A stretch of 49,104 nt of DNA from an uncultured Clostridium sp. (GTDB taxonomy: Bacteria > Bacillota > Clostridia > Lachnospirales > Lachnospiraceae): assembly GCA_937885015.1 (NCBI GenBank), contig CALAAS010000018.1:1-49104 (forward strand), read 5' to 3'. The notes below the pieces were generated by a model, which saw only the letters and a program-made list of their open reading frames with translations, was not told where the DNA came from and did no database searches. This document shows positions 39,945 to 49,027 of the stretch, in pieces. The position numbers were made by a program, and so were the translations under genes. How positions within the stretch are numbered: position 1 is the stretch's first letter; every line of letters begins with the position of its first letter.

Positions 39945-41299
39945 GTACGGTTTTCCTGTGGATCGGCAGCGCCGTGGCGGATCAGCCAGATAAAATAGGC
40001 GAGCTCTGCAATGCCGCTGATGACCCAGGAAAAAGCATAGAGTATATAAAGAGATTCAATGGTCCGGAAATGAGCAAAGACGGTAAAAATCCAGAGTATC
40101 CGGAAAAATACGGTTCCCCCAATCAGGATAATGGTGGGAACAATGGTCTTTCCCAGTCCACGGGCCGCTGCCATGGTACAGTCCATGACAGAGCTGAGGC
40201 AGTAAGCCAGGGCCAGACAGGACAGACGTTTGATTCCTGCTTCTGCTACGACAGCCTCACTGGTAAAGAGAGACAGGAAGGGGTAGCGAAGAATATAAAT
40301 ACCGCCGCCGAGAATCAGACCTGTCAGAAAGGAGTAAAGCAGGCAGATGCGGAAGGTTTTCAGAATCCGCTGTTTGTTTCCGGCTCCCAGATTCTGAGCG
40401 ATAAAGCTGGCGCAGGCTGTGTAGATGGCGGCCATGATATCGTACAGAAGGGGATCTGCATTGGCTGCTGCTGAGTTGCCTTCCACCATGACATGGTCAA
40501 AGGAGTTGATGGAAAACTGAACAAACAGGTTTGCCACGGCGAACATGACAAACTGCAGGGCTGAGGGAAGGCCGATCTGCAGGATTTTTGCCATTTTTTC
40601 CGGAGTAATCCGAAGGCAGGAAAGGCGCAGAGCAAAATTCTGGCTGCTTCGCATTAAAAGAGCGATGACGAGGGCTGCGGAAATATACTGGGCAATTATG
40701 CTGGCGATGGCAACACCGGCTACATTCATATGGCAGGCGATGACAAAAAACAGATTCAGAAGGACATTGACAATGCCTGCAAGAGTCAGATACAGAAGCG
40801 GATGTTTCGTATCACCGGCAGCGCTTAAGACGGAATTTCCAAAATTGAACAGTGCCAGAGCCGGCATACCGAGGAGATAAATCCGCAGATAGATAAGAGC
40901 GCCGTCGATCAGCTCCGGTTTGGTATGTAAAAGTGTCAGGACTGGTCTGGAAAAGGCAATTCCCAGCACAGTCAGTAAAATACCGGTGGCCAGGCAGAGC
41001 AGAAAGGAAGTATGAACGGTTTCTTCCACGCTGCGGTCACGGCGGGAGCCAATGTACAGGGCGGTCAGAGAATTGACGCCGCTGGCCAGACCGATCAGGA
41101 TGCCGGTAAACAGGGTAATGAGGATACTGGTGGACCCCACAGCGCCAAGTGCCAGGGGGCCGGCAAATTTGCCGACTACGGCGACATCGGACATATTAAA
41201 TACAATTTGAAGCAAATTGGAAAACATCAGCGGGATGCTGAAGAAAAAAATCTTTTTCCAGAGAGATCCATGGGTCATATCAATTTCACAGTGGTTCAT
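39941..41299 (-). CDS. MATE family efflux transporter (2)
   Basis: A 452-residue MATE exporter: SIPLMFSNLLQIVFNMSDVA, VGSTSILITLFTGILIGLAS, GASSG-type GVNSLTALYIGSRRDRSVEE and, in the second half, SFIAQNLGAGNKQRILKTFR. AAGGAG lies 10 bases before ATG 41299. It is only distantly similar to the MATE gene it converges with, belonging to a different subgroup, so the pair did not arise by recent duplication. No regulator is adjacent on this strand. Confidence 0.92.
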   Translation of the reverse strand: MNHCEIDMTHGSLWKKIFFFSIPLMFSNLLQIVFNMSDVAVVGKFAGPLALGAVGSTSILITLFTGILIGLASGVNSLTALYIGSRRDRSVEETVHTSFLLCLATGILLTVLGIAFSRPVLTLLHTKPELIDGALIYLRIYLLGMPALALFNFGNSVLSAAGDTKHPLLYLTLAGIVNVLLNLFFVIACHMNVAGVAIASIIAQYISAALVIALLMRSSQNFALRLSCLRITPEKMAKILQIGLPSALQFVMFAVANLFVQFSINSFDHVMVEGNSAAANADPLLYDIMAAIYTACASFIAQNLGAGNKQRILKTFRICLLYSFLTGLILGGGIYILRYPFLSLFTSEAVVAEAGIKRLSCLALAYCLSSVMDCTMAAARGLGKTIVPTIILIGGTVFFRILWIFTVFAHFRTIESLYILYAFSWVISGIAELAYFIWLIRHGAADPQENRT

Positions 41300-41338
41300 G
41301 AGGTATATTCTCCTTGATGCAGAAAGAGTTTATGAATA

Positions 41339-41365
41339 TTGCATAGGAAGTAATTTCCTATGCAA
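41339..41365. terminator. Hairpin between rubredoxin and MATE genes
   Basis: TTGCATAGGAA (41339-41349) pairs with TTCCTATGCAA (41355-41365) and is followed on the plus strand by an A-rich stretch. On the minus strand it lies just upstream of the MATE gene. It may be a leader structure rather than a terminator. Confidence 0.4.
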
Positions 41366-41416
41366 TAAAAAAGAGAGCGGAGTGTCTGCAGAATAGGTGC
41401 AGAAACATTCCGCTCT
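41366..41416 (-). terminator. Terminator of the rubredoxin gene
   Basis: On the minus strand, AGAGCGGA pairs with TCCGCTCT (plus 41409-41416 and 41374-41381), followed by TTTTTTAT. It ends 14 bases after the rubredoxin stop. Confidence 0.8.
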
Positions 41417-41429
41417 GAAAGCAGGGCGT

Positions 41430-41594
41430 TTATTCTTCAACCGGTTTAAATTCGTCCTTGCCGACACCACAGATGGGGCATACCCAGTCAGCGGGGATAT
41501 CTTCAAAGGGTGTGCCGGGAGCAATGCCGTTATCCGGATCGCCGATGGCCGGGTCATATTCGTAGCCGCAGGGCTCGCAGACGTATTTTTTCAT
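41430..41594 (-). CDS. Rubredoxin
   Basis: A 54-residue electron carrier with one iron bound by four Cys: MKKYVCEPCGYEYDPAIG and, later, WVCPICGVGKDEF. The aromatic core (Tyr, Tyr, Phe, Trp) is complete. It typically passes electrons to rubrerythrin, flavodiiron proteins or other oxidative-stress enzymes in anaerobes. AGGAGGT lies before the ATG at 41594. It is a single-gene unit with its own promoter and terminator. Confidence 0.95.
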   Translation of the reverse strand: MKKYVCEPCGYEYDPAIGDPDNGIAPGTPFEDIPADWVCPICGVGKDEFKPVEE

Positions 41595-41641
41595 GTCGTG
41601 TACCTCCTGAAATAGTGTAAAATAAATGAACTGCTGAGATT

Positions 41642-41670
41642 ATCATATAGCGGGAGAAAATCAGTGTCAA
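41642..41670 (-). promoter_or_regulatory. Promoter of the rubredoxin gene
   Basis: On the minus strand TTGACA (41670-41665), 17 bases, TATGAT (41647-41642). Confidence 0.7.
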
Positions 41671-41785
41671 GAGCTAAAAAAGAAAAATAAAATGAAAAAT
41701 ACGGCTGGATTTCTGGCGGAACTCTGTTATAATAAGAAAACGTTGTAAACAAAGACGTTATGTAAACGAAACAGGGGTTGATGTG

Positions 41786-43183
41786 ATGATGCAAAGAAGA
41801 AAACTGATTTCTGCAGCAGCTGTAATGACCGCTTTTTTTCTGGCCGGGACACAGCCGGTGTGGGCGGATGATGTGTCAAGGTTTGTAAATGGAACTGAAA
41901 TCAATGGCGTCTCTGTCGGTGGACTGACACAGGAGGAAGCCAGAACCAGGATGGCCGGAGAACTGGCGGCATCGTACCGCCTGACCGTTCGGGAGCGAGG
42001 CGGCGTGAGTGAGGAAATAGCAGGAAATGAGATTGGTTTTCAGGCGGTAATTCCTTCCAATCTGCAGGCGCTTCTGGATGAGCAGAATGCGTCCGGTCGA
42101 AAGACGGGGCCGGCAGCCGCCAATTCGTATGAGGTTGCGTTGACAACATCCTGGGATGATGGACTTTTAAAGGCCAGAATCCAGACGCTGAACGGACTGT
42201 CCGGGGAGACGGTTGTGACATCGGATGCGCACGTGTCAGCCTGGCAGGAGGGACAGCCCTTTTATATTGTGCCGGAAGTGCGGGGGAACAGTCTGGATCC
42301 GGTGAAGACCGAGGAAGTGATTCGGCGGGCGGTTTCATCTGGAAAAACAGAAGTGGATCTGGAGGCAGAGGACTGCTATATCCCAGTTCACGTTACGGAA
42401 GCGGATGCAGGTTTAAAGGCGCTCTGTGAAAAGATGAATGATAGTTTGAATTCTGTGATTACCTACCATATTGGCGAGCAGACGGAGGAACTGCCGGGTA
42501 CAGTGTTTGCCGGCTGGTTTATGGGAACAGAAAATGGAGAGATTACGGTGAACCGGGAACAGGCAGCAGCCTATATTGCCTCACTGGCAGCTCGTTACGA
42601 TACGGCGGGAACGGCAAGAACCTTCCATACGACTTCCGGGACTGATGTGGTTTTAAGCGGGCCCTATGGCTGGAAGATCAACCAGGCGCTGGAAACGGAG
42701 CATCTGATGCTGATGGTACAGACTGGTCAGAATCAGGAGCGGGAGGTGCAGTATTCCTCCGCAGCAGCCAGCCGGACTGCGCCGGATTGGGGAAATACGT
42801 ACGTGGAGGTGGATCTGGGAGGTCAGCATGTTTACCTGTATCAGAATGGGACTTTGACCTGGGATGCCCCCTGTGTGACCGGCAATGTATCCAAAAACTA
42901 CACAACGCCGGAGGGAATTTATGGATTGACGTATAAAGAGGCTGACCGCATTCTGCGGGGAGCCAGGAAGGCAGACGGAAGCTATGAATATGAGAGCCAT
43001 GTGGATTACTGGATGCCTTTTAACGGCGGAATCGGCCTGCATGATGCATCCTGGCGGGATAAATTTGGCGGAACCATTTATCAGTATGCCGGAAGCCATG
43101 GCTGTATCAACCTGCCTCCGGAAAAAGCAAAGATCTTGTTTGAGCAGATTGAAAAGGGGATGCCGGTCATTTGTCACAATTAG
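41786..43183 (+). CDS. L,D-transpeptidase (YkuD) with YoaR-like N-terminal domains
   Basis: A 465-residue secreted or membrane-anchored enzyme that makes 3-3 cross-links in peptidoglycan. A signal/anchor is at 5-28 (ISAAAVMTAFFLAGTQPVWA). Two PG-binding-4-like domains follow (NGTEINGVSVGGLTQEEARTR at the start of the first). The C-terminal YkuD domain begins NTYVEVDLGGQHVYLYQNGT and carries the active site HGCINLPPEKAK, preceded by MPFNGGIGLHDASW. The start codon could also be GTG 41783 or ATG 41789; AGGGG favours 41786. A TATAAT at 41728-41733 is the likely -10. The 3' end overlaps the convergent NTPase gene by 17 bases. Confidence 0.9.
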   Translation: MMQRRKLISAAAVMTAFFLAGTQPVWADDVSRFVNGTEINGVSVGGLTQEEARTRMAGELAASYRLTVRERGGVSEEIAGNEIGFQAVIPSNLQALLDEQNASGRKTGPAAANSYEVALTTSWDDGLLKARIQTLNGLSGETVVTSDAHVSAWQEGQPFYIVPEVRGNSLDPVKTEEVIRRAVSSGKTEVDLEAEDCYIPVHVTEADAGLKALCEKMNDSLNSVITYHIGEQTEELPGTVFAGWFMGTENGEITVNREQAAAYIASLAARYDTAGTARTFHTTSGTDVVLSGPYGWKINQALETEHLMLMVQTGQNQEREVQYSSAAASRTAPDWGNTYVEVDLGGQHVYLYQNGTLTWDAPCVTGNVSKNYTTPEGIYGLTYKEADRILRGARKADGSYEYESHVDYWMPFNGGIGLHDASWRDKFGGTIYQYAGSHGCINLPPEKAKILFEQIEKGMPVICHN

Positions 43184-43691
43184 AGAAAAAAGAGCGGATC
43201 CACCGGATGAGCGCTTCATCACATCGGTTCTCTTTTGTAATATGGAGAAGCAGGACTTCCGGGTGAGAGAGGATTTCTGGCCAGAAGTCTGCTGCAGGAG
43301 CCTGCAGGACGCCGAAAACAGGAGTTTTCCCGTCCAGCAGGCTCAAAATATTTTCACGGAATGTATCGGCTTCGGCTTCGTGGGGGCCCAGTTCATCCAG
43401 CACCAGAAGGGAACATCCCTTTGATTGCCGGAGAGCCTGGCAACCCAGGAGATTGAACCGGGAAGATACATCTCCCAGCGACGGCCGGCAGGAAAAGAGG
43501 AGGTTTTCTGCAGATGGAACCTGGGGCATGCCTGCCTGGTACAGGTGTACGGAATAGGAATCCTTCAGAAATGTGCGGGTCCGCACTGTATAAAAGCCGC
43601 CAGGAGATCTGGGGAAGTCGTTCAGGGCCTTCTGCAGGAAGGTGGATTTTCCCACATGCTTGTCTCCGGTCAGAAAAAGGTGGCGCGCCAT
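43167..43691 (-). CDS. Small nucleoside-triphosphatase (NTPase_1/THEP1-like)
   Basis: A 174-residue P-loop NTPase. Walker A is LTGDKHVGKSTFLQKAL and Walker B CSLLVLDELGPHEAEA, matching the archaeal/bacterial THEP1-like family in which the Glu after the Walker B Asp is conserved. The middle part is shorter than usual. Cellular role of the family is unsettled; in Clostridia similar genes accompany molybdenum-enzyme maturation genes. It starts 1 base after the stop of the MoeA-like gene, so the two are coupled. Confidence 0.75.
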   Translation of the reverse strand: MARHLFLTGDKHVGKSTFLQKALNDFPRSPGGFYTVRTRTFLKDSYSVHLYQAGMPQVPSAENLLFSCRPSLGDVSSRFNLLGCQALRQSKGCSLLVLDELGPHEAEADTFRENILSLLDGKTPVFGVLQAPAADFWPEILSHPEVLLLHITKENRCDEALIRWIRSFFSNCDK

Positions 43692-43692
43692 A

Positions 43693-44886
43693 TCAAAATT
43701 CCTCTTTTCCGCGCAGAAGTGTCACTTCAATCGTTTCTCCGGCATGCCGGATGCCGGTTCCCAGTTCTGTGATATAGAAAGCACCGGCACTGAGGGTATC
43801 CGGCATGCTGGTTTTTCCCCTCCAGGGTTTCTGCTTTGTCAGGTACCGCCCATCTCTGTATTCTATATCCATCATGCAAAGGATTTCCATATCGGGCGGA
43901 GATACGATTTCTTCCGTCAGGGTGGCAGTGATAGTCTGCCGTCTCGGCATGGGAAGATGAAGAAAATGGTTTACAATGGCACGGATACACCAGTCCATGC
44001 CATAAAGCACGGCGATGGGAGGGCCAGGCAGGTTGATGACAGGTTTATTGCCAATGATCGCGACGCAGATTGGTTTTCCGGGAGCTGCAGCGGCCCAATG
44101 GAACAGAACAGAGCCGTGTTTCTCCAGAATGCGGGCATTAAAATCTTCTTCGCCTTTGGAAGAACCACCGTTTAAGATGATGACATCTGCAGAGCAGAGA
44201 GCATGTTCCAGATTGGCAATCAGAGATTCACGGCAGTCCTGGGTAATCGGATAGAGAATGGGGTCTGCGCCCATTTCCAACAGCATATGTTTTGCAAGAG
44301 AGCTGTTGCTGTCAATGTTTTTTCCCCGTGAAACTGGAAAGCCGGGAGGAACGAGTTCACTGCCAGTGGGAAGAAAGGCCACCCGGGGTTTTTTGTACAC
44401 GTCGATTTCCAGGATGTCGCCCATGGTCAGGCAGGCCAGGTCAAAGGAGCGGAGAAGGCGGTTCGCCGGAACCAGGTTGGCGCCATGCTTTATGATGCTG
44501 CCGCAGGGGCGGACGTTCATCTGTGGCTGAACGGATACGTCCGAATCAATGGTTAATGTACGGTTGTCGGAGATGGTAACGGATTCGATGGGAATGATGG
44601 CGTCGAACCGGTCGTCAAAATCATCGCCTGTGTCAGTCCGGCAGAAATCTTCGCCCCATTTCCAGGCAGAGGTGTCTGGGACTCCGTGCAGGAATCGGTG
44701 GGAAGAAACGGCGACGCCGTCCATGGCGGCGGCCCGCACGACGGGGATGGAAATTGCAGACTGGTATGATCTGGCGGATACACGGCCCCGTGATGTATCA
44801 ACTGGGATCCGTTCTGTGGCCGGTTCCGGTTTCCAAATTTCAAATAATGTTTCTAGAATTTGCTTTCTTGTGGGAAGTGTCTGCAT
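43693..44886 (-). CDS. MoeA-like molybdopterin-binding protein
   Basis: A 397-residue protein with MoeA layout: N-terminal domains with VRAAAMDGVAV (from the usual SxMDGYA), then RPCGSIIKHGANLV-type domain, and a MoaB/MogA-like core with RVAFLPTGSELV and NGGSSKGEEDF (usual TGGxSxGxxD). The C-terminal motif LPGNP reads LPGPP. MoeA inserts Mo or W into molybdopterin; the changes suggest a specialised paralogue. ATG 44886 is chosen, AGGAGGT being 7 bases upstream; it overlaps the stop of the methyltransferase gene. It is in one operon with an ABC importer, so a metal oxyanion is the likely cargo. Confidence 0.8.
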   Translation of the reverse strand: MQTLPTRKQILETLFEIWKPEPATERIPVDTSRGRVSARSYQSAISIPVVRAAAMDGVAVSSHRFLHGVPDTSAWKWGEDFCRTDTGDDFDDRFDAIIPIESVTISDNRTLTIDSDVSVQPQMNVRPCGSIIKHGANLVPANRLLRSFDLACLTMGDILEIDVYKKPRVAFLPTGSELVPPGFPVSRGKNIDSNSSLAKHMLLEMGADPILYPITQDCRESLIANLEHALCSADVIILNGGSSKGEEDFNARILEKHGSVLFHWAAAAPGKPICVAIIGNKPVINLPGPPIAVLYGMDWCIRAIVNHFLHLPMPRRQTITATLTEEIVSPPDMEILCMMDIEYRDGRYLTKQKPWRGKTSMPDTLSAGAFYITELGTGIRHAGETIEVTLLRGKEEF

Positions 44887-45821
44887 CATAATACCTCCTG
44901 TTCTTCAGCATGGTAGTCATGGCGGATCGTTTTATTTTTCACATTCCACAGGATCCTGGCGTAAGTGGAGTCTGTGATCTCTTCAATGAATCCGTCTTTA
45001 TTTCTCCTGACGTCTAACCAGTCTTTTATTTTCCTGGCATTTTCTCTGTTGATTTCTGTCTGTGGGAGGGTATGTTCCATCAAAAAATCCAGATATTCCT
45101 CGTCCGGATCAATGAGAAGGCTGTGATTGGTAGAGTCATAGCTGGTTTCTGGGTTATACCCCATGAGGAACAGGACATTAAACAGGGAATAAAACCATCG
45201 GCCAGTCCATTTAGGCGGTGTTTTCTTGCCGAAGACTTCCTGCATCATCTGTTCCCGGAGAATATTATGTCCATCGATCCGGGTAATATGGCAGCACCAG
45301 CCGCGGCTCATGTCCATGGATTTGATCAGTCCGTTCATGCCGTGGATCGCTGGCGTCATGGAGCTGAACACCAGGTCAAAAGCGCCTTCATATCCCTCTT
45401 TTTTAATATCCAGGGACTGAAAGTCACAGGTTTTCAGGGTGGCGTTTGTAATCCCTTGCTGTTGGAGGTATTCTGTGCCGTGGGCCACCATTTTATCGGA
45501 AATATCCAGTCCGGTAACATGGTGGACTTTTTTTGCGAATTCAGCGGCAAATTTTCCAGGGCCGCATCCGATATCAACGACATCGAAGTGTTCCTTTAAG
45601 AGCCCCCTCTGATCCAGATAGTTCCGGGCGCTTACCATTCTCTCATCGCCTTTTCTGCGGTTGGTACTTTCTTTTTTCCAGAATTCTGCGCGGCGGTTCC
45701 ATTTCTCAGCGGAGTGATCCGGCATGACTGCTGGCCTGGATTCCTGCAGTGCGATAAAATACGCAAGGTCTTTTTCATTGGTTCGTTCTTCCGGTTTAGG
45801 AAGAATATGCAATTGTGACAT
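44886..45821 (-). CDS. Class I SAM-dependent methyltransferase
   Basis: A 311-residue methyltransferase. Motif I is FDVVDIGCGPGKFAAEF, followed by VTGLDISDKMVAHGTEYL and FDLVFSSMTPAIHG. The C-terminal half is longer than in simple methyltransferases and Trp/Tyr-rich (WTGRWFYSLFNVLFLMGYNP). I do not recognise its acceptor. Its place in the operon, after the ABC ATPase and before the MoeA-like gene, suggests modification of a metal-binding ligand or cofactor, but this is inference. AGGAGGT lies 10 bases before the ATG. Confidence 0.85.
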   Translation of the reverse strand: MSQLHILPKPEERTNEKDLAYFIALQESRPAVMPDHSAEKWNRRAEFWKKESTNRRKGDERMVSARNYLDQRGLLKEHFDVVDIGCGPGKFAAEFAKKVHHVTGLDISDKMVAHGTEYLQQQGITNATLKTCDFQSLDIKKEGYEGAFDLVFSSMTPAIHGMNGLIKSMDMSRGWCCHITRIDGHNILREQMMQEVFGKKTPPKWTGRWFYSLFNVLFLMGYNPETSYDSTNHSLLIDPDEEYLDFLMEHTLPQTEINRENARKIKDWLDVRRNKDGFIEEITDSTYARILWNVKNKTIRHDYHAEEQEVL

Positions 45822-45828
45822 GTGATTT

Positions 45829-46641
45829 TTACCTCCTGTCTGTGTTTTTGCCTGGAAAAGGAGCTTTGACTGGCAGGCAGATGGTGCGGGAGACCCCGTA
45901 TCGGTCTTTTATGTTTACCACATCCATTTCGATTCCGTAGACATTTTCCAGGTTCTCTGGTGTAATGACCTGAGAGGGCAGTCCGAAAGCAGCAACGGTT
46001 CCGGATTTCATTAAAAGGACGCGGCTGCGAACGGCTGCCGGCGGTTCTGGACTATGGGTGGACATGACGACGCAGTAGCCTTTTTCAGCCAGATCGGCTG
46101 CGACCTCCATCAGAAGCTGCTGATTGGCATAGTCCAGGTTGGCTGTCGGCTCATCCATGACAAAAACCCGTGCTGACTGGCAGATGGCCCGGGCGATGAG
46201 AATCAGCTGGCGCTGGCCTCCGCTCAGAGAGGTGTAGGTCCGGTTTGCAAGATGCAGGGCGTTTACCTTTTCCAGGGCTTCAAAAGCAGCCTCCCGGTCT
46301 GCAGGCTTTGGAGCTTCAAAAGCAGAAAAGTGAGCTGCCCGTCCCATGATAACCACATCCAGCACCGTGTAGGCAAAGACGGGAGTGTGGTATTGGGGAA
46401 TGTATGCGATCAGATTTGCCAGCTCTTTTGCGGAGAGATTATGGATCTCTCTGCCGTCGATGCGGATATTTCCAGAAGAAATCGGAATGGAGCCAAGCAT
46501 CAGACGGAATAGGGTGGTTTTTCCGCAGCCATTGGGGCCTACGAGGCACAGCAGCTCACCCTGATCTGCGCAGCAGCTTACGCCTTTTACGATGTCACCG
46601 TTTCCGTACCCTCCGGATACATGATCAATTTCCAGCAACAT
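45829..46641 (-). CDS. ABC transporter ATP-binding protein (FecE/BtuD-like)
   Basis: A 270-residue ATPase: Walker A LVGPNGCGKTTLFRLML, Q-loop IAYIPQYH, signature LSGGQRQLILIARAI, Walker B VFVMDEPTANLD and switch His in MSTHSPEPP. The class matches importers for iron-siderophores, cobalamin, haem and, in the MolBCA branch, molybdate. ATG 46641 has AGGAG 10 bases upstream. It is 3 bases after the permease gene and 7 before the methyltransferase gene. Confidence 0.92.
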   Translation of the reverse strand: MLLEIDHVSGGYGNGDIVKGVSCCADQGELLCLVGPNGCGKTTLFRLMLGSIPISSGNIRIDGREIHNLSAKELANLIAYIPQYHTPVFAYTVLDVVIMGRAAHFSAFEAPKPADREAAFEALEKVNALHLANRTYTSLSGGQRQLILIARAICQSARVFVMDEPTANLDYANQQLLMEVAADLAEKGYCVVMSTHSPEPPAAVRSRVLLMKSGTVAAFGLPSQVITPENLENVYGIEMDVVNIKDRYGVSRTICLPVKAPFPGKNTDRR

Positions 46642-46644
46642 GAG

Positions 46645-47688
46645 TTAACGCTCCTTTTTTTTAATAATCAGATAAATAAAAAATGGTGCACCCATCAGAC
46701 TCGTTACAACGCCAAGAGGAAGCTCCATGGATAAGAGAGAACGGGCGAGGTCATCCATGAGAACCAGATATCCGGCGCCCAGCATGGCGCTGGCAGGAAT
46801 CAGCCTCCCGTAATCAGCACCGACCAGGGCTCTGGCCATATGCGGGATCATCAGGCCGACCCAGCCAATCAGGCCGCCCAGGCAGACAGATGCGGCGCTC
46901 AGGAGGGTGGCACAGAGGATGAAGATCATCCGGAACCGCTGGATGTTAATACCAAGACTTCTGGCTTCTTCCTCGTCCAGGGTCAGAAGATTGATGCGCC
47001 AGCGAAGAAAGAACATGGTAATCAGGCCGATCGCCATAGGGATCACGCTCCATTGCAGAGCCTTCATGTCTGTTTTTGTCAGGCTTCCCATGAGCCAGAA
47101 CGTGATCTGCTGCAGTACGTCATTGGGATCTGCCACATATTTTATCATAGTAACGCCCGCATTGCACAGAGCCATGATCATAGAACCGGTCAGGATCAGA
47201 CTGAGTGTCTGGGAATGGGCAGATTTTCGGCTGATCAGGCAGGAAGAGGCCACGGCGGCAATTCCTCCCACAAAGGCAGATAGCTGGATCATCCACCCGG
47301 ACAAACCGTTTAAAATGGCGAAAGCGGCTCCGAGGCTGGCACCGGAGGAAACACCGAGAATATCCGGAGATACCAGAGGATTACGGAACATGCCCTGATA
47401 GGCGGATCCGGCAACGGACAAAGACGCGCCGATAAAAGCAGCGGAAAGGATCCTGGGAAGGCGGATGTTCCAGAAAATGGTAATGGCCTGGGGAAGAAGT
47501 TCGCCTTGATACCCGAAACGGGAAAGGAAAGCAGCGGCCACCTGGGAGGGGGACAGAGGATAATATCCGACCCAGAAGGAGAGGAGCATAATAAAAAGCA
47601 TTATAAAAAACATGGAAAAAAGAAGAAGGCGGCGCCGGAGCCGACTGGTATTCTCTTTTTGAATTTCAATGTGGTCTGAAGACGCCAT
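46645..47688 (-). CDS. ABC transporter permease (FecCD family)
   Basis: A 347-residue permease of type II ABC importers with about 10 membrane segments. Signatures: LPRILSAAFIGASLSVAGSA, RNPLVSPDILGVSSGAS, FWLMGSLTKTDM and IGWVGLMIPHMARALVG. ATG 47688 is preferred because AGGAGG lies 8 bases before; a frame start at 47721 lacks one. Family members transport siderophores, cobalamin, haem or molybdate/tungstate. It is divergent from the binding protein; together with the ATPase these form a complete importer. Confidence 0.92.
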   Translation of the reverse strand: MASSDHIEIQKENTSRLRRRLLLFSMFFIMLFIMLLSFWVGYYPLSPSQVAAAFLSRFGYQGELLPQAITIFWNIRLPRILSAAFIGASLSVAGSAYQGMFRNPLVSPDILGVSSGASLGAAFAILNGLSGWMIQLSAFVGGIAAVASSCLISRKSAHSQTLSLILTGSMIMALCNAGVTMIKYVADPNDVLQQITFWLMGSLTKTDMKALQWSVIPMAIGLITMFFLRWRINLLTLDEEEARSLGINIQRFRMIFILCATLLSAASVCLGGLIGWVGLMIPHMARALVGADYGRLIPASAMLGAGYLVLMDDLARSLLSMELPLGVVTSLMGAPFFIYLIIKKKER

Positions 47689-47755
47689 GGCTGTTTCCTC
47701 CTGGATTTTCATACTTGACAAAATAAGGAATGCATATTACATTACATATCAGAAC

Positions 47756-47796
47756 CGTTATATTAAATAAAGCAAATCGCTTTTGAAAGTATAACG
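47756..47796. promoter_or_regulatory. Inverted repeat in the divergent ABC promoter region
   Basis: CGTTATA (47756-47762) and TATAACG (47790-47796) form an inverted pair with 27 bases between. These half-sites resemble those recognised by the molybdate regulator ModE, but ModE half-sites are closer together, so the resemblance is only suggestive. No obvious -35/-10 pairs were identified in this 164-base region. Confidence 0.35.
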
Positions 47797-47852
47797 TAAA
47801 GTGAGAGAAATGTCAATTTCTCTCTGTCGATCAATGGAAAGAGGAGGAGCGT

Positions 47853-49010
47853 ATGAGAAGGGCAAAAAGTTTCGGTTCTTTTGTGCTGGCATTCCTGATG
47901 GCAGCAGGTTTGCTGGCTGGCTGCGGACAGGGACAAAAGACGGCTGGAGAGGCTGCCGGCACAGAAGCGGCAGTGACGGAGGCGGCTGGGGAAACAAAAG
48001 GATCAGGAGAGACAGAGAAACAGGAAGCGGAGGGGGAAACGAGGGAGATTATGGATATGGCCGGCAGAACCGTTACTCTGCCGGAGAAGATTGATTCGGT
48101 ATTTTCTACTGGGCCGGTTTCGGCCATCTATCTGTATACCCTGGTTCCGGATCTGCTTTCCGGCTGGAATTATGAGCTGAACGAGATTGAGAAGAGCGTG
48201 ATCCTTGAAAAGTACCATGACCTTCCGAATTTCGGTATGGGAGATGCGGTAAATTACGAGGCAGTAATTGCAGCGAACCCAACCATTGCGGTAAATGTGG
48301 GAACTATCAATGACAAACTGATTTCGGATTGCGATAAGCTGGAGGAGAGCCTGGGAATCCCGGTGGTGGCCGTAGATGGGGATCTGAAGGCGGCTCCGGA
48401 GGCGTATCGCTTTATGGGAGAACTGTTCGGCGTAGAGGAACAGGCGGAAAAACTGGCATCCTATGCGGAAAAGACGTTTGAAGAGATTGATTCCATGGAT
48501 ATTCCGGAAGACAAGAAGGTCCGACTTTATTATGGAAATGGAGAGACTTCTCTGGAGACGGCTCCGGCCGGATCACCCCATGGCCAGATCATCGAGATGG
48601 TCAATGCGGTCAATGTGGCGGATCTGGAACTGGGAGACGGATCTCGGGTTCAGATCTCTGCAGAGCAGCTCTTGGCATGGGATCCGGATGTGATCGTGGT
48701 AAACGGCGAACCAAAGGCCAGCATGAGCGGAAGTTCTGCTGCAGAGAAAATCCTGGAAAATCCTGATTTTGCCTCCTTAAAAGCTGTGAAGGAGGGGAAG
48801 GTCTACGGAACGCCCAATGCGCCTTTTAGCTGGATGGATCGTCCTCCGGCATCCAACCGCATCGTTGGGATACGGTGGCTTTCCGGCCTGCTTTATCCAG
48901 AGTATCTGAATTTTGATGTGGATGATGAGGTGCGTGAGTTTTTCCGCCTGTTTTATCACAAAGAACTGACGGATGAACAACTGGAGAATATCTATAAAGG
49001 AACTCTGTAA
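47853..49010 (+). CDS. ABC importer substrate-binding lipoprotein (FecB/MolA-like)
   Basis: A 385-residue lipoprotein. The signal ends in AAGLLAGCGQG, followed by a low-complexity Ala/Glu/Gly/Thr linker to about residue 65. The two-lobed domain begins IMDMAGRTVTLPEKIDSVFS and has LAWDPDVIVVNGEP and VKEGKVYGTPNAPFSWMDRP. The ending ASNRIVGIRWLSGLLYPEYL is similar to proteins of the MolA/iron type. Divergent from its permease and ATPase. The cargo could be ferric complexes, cobalamin or molybdate/tungstate; the MoeA-like gene in the operon favours the last. Confidence 0.88.
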   Translation: MRRAKSFGSFVLAFLMAAGLLAGCGQGQKTAGEAAGTEAAVTEAAGETKGSGETEKQEAEGETREIMDMAGRTVTLPEKIDSVFSTGPVSAIYLYTLVPDLLSGWNYELNEIEKSVILEKYHDLPNFGMGDAVNYEAVIAANPTIAVNVGTINDKLISDCDKLEESLGIPVVAVDGDLKAAPEAYRFMGELFGVEEQAEKLASYAEKTFEEIDSMDIPEDKKVRLYYGNGETSLETAPAGSPHGQIIEMVNAVNVADLELGDGSRVQISAEQLLAWDPDVIVVNGEPKASMSGSSAAEKILENPDFASLKAVKEGKVYGTPNAPFSWMDRPPASNRIVGIRWLSGLLYPEYLNFDVDDEVREFFRLFYHKELTDEQLENIYKGTL

Positions 49011-49027
49011 GTATTTTTCGGGATGCT

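Noticed and set aside
47700..47852. TTGACA at 47715-47720 as a promoter for the binding-protein gene
   Set aside because: No acceptable -10 box at 16-18 bases downstream, so I did not call it.
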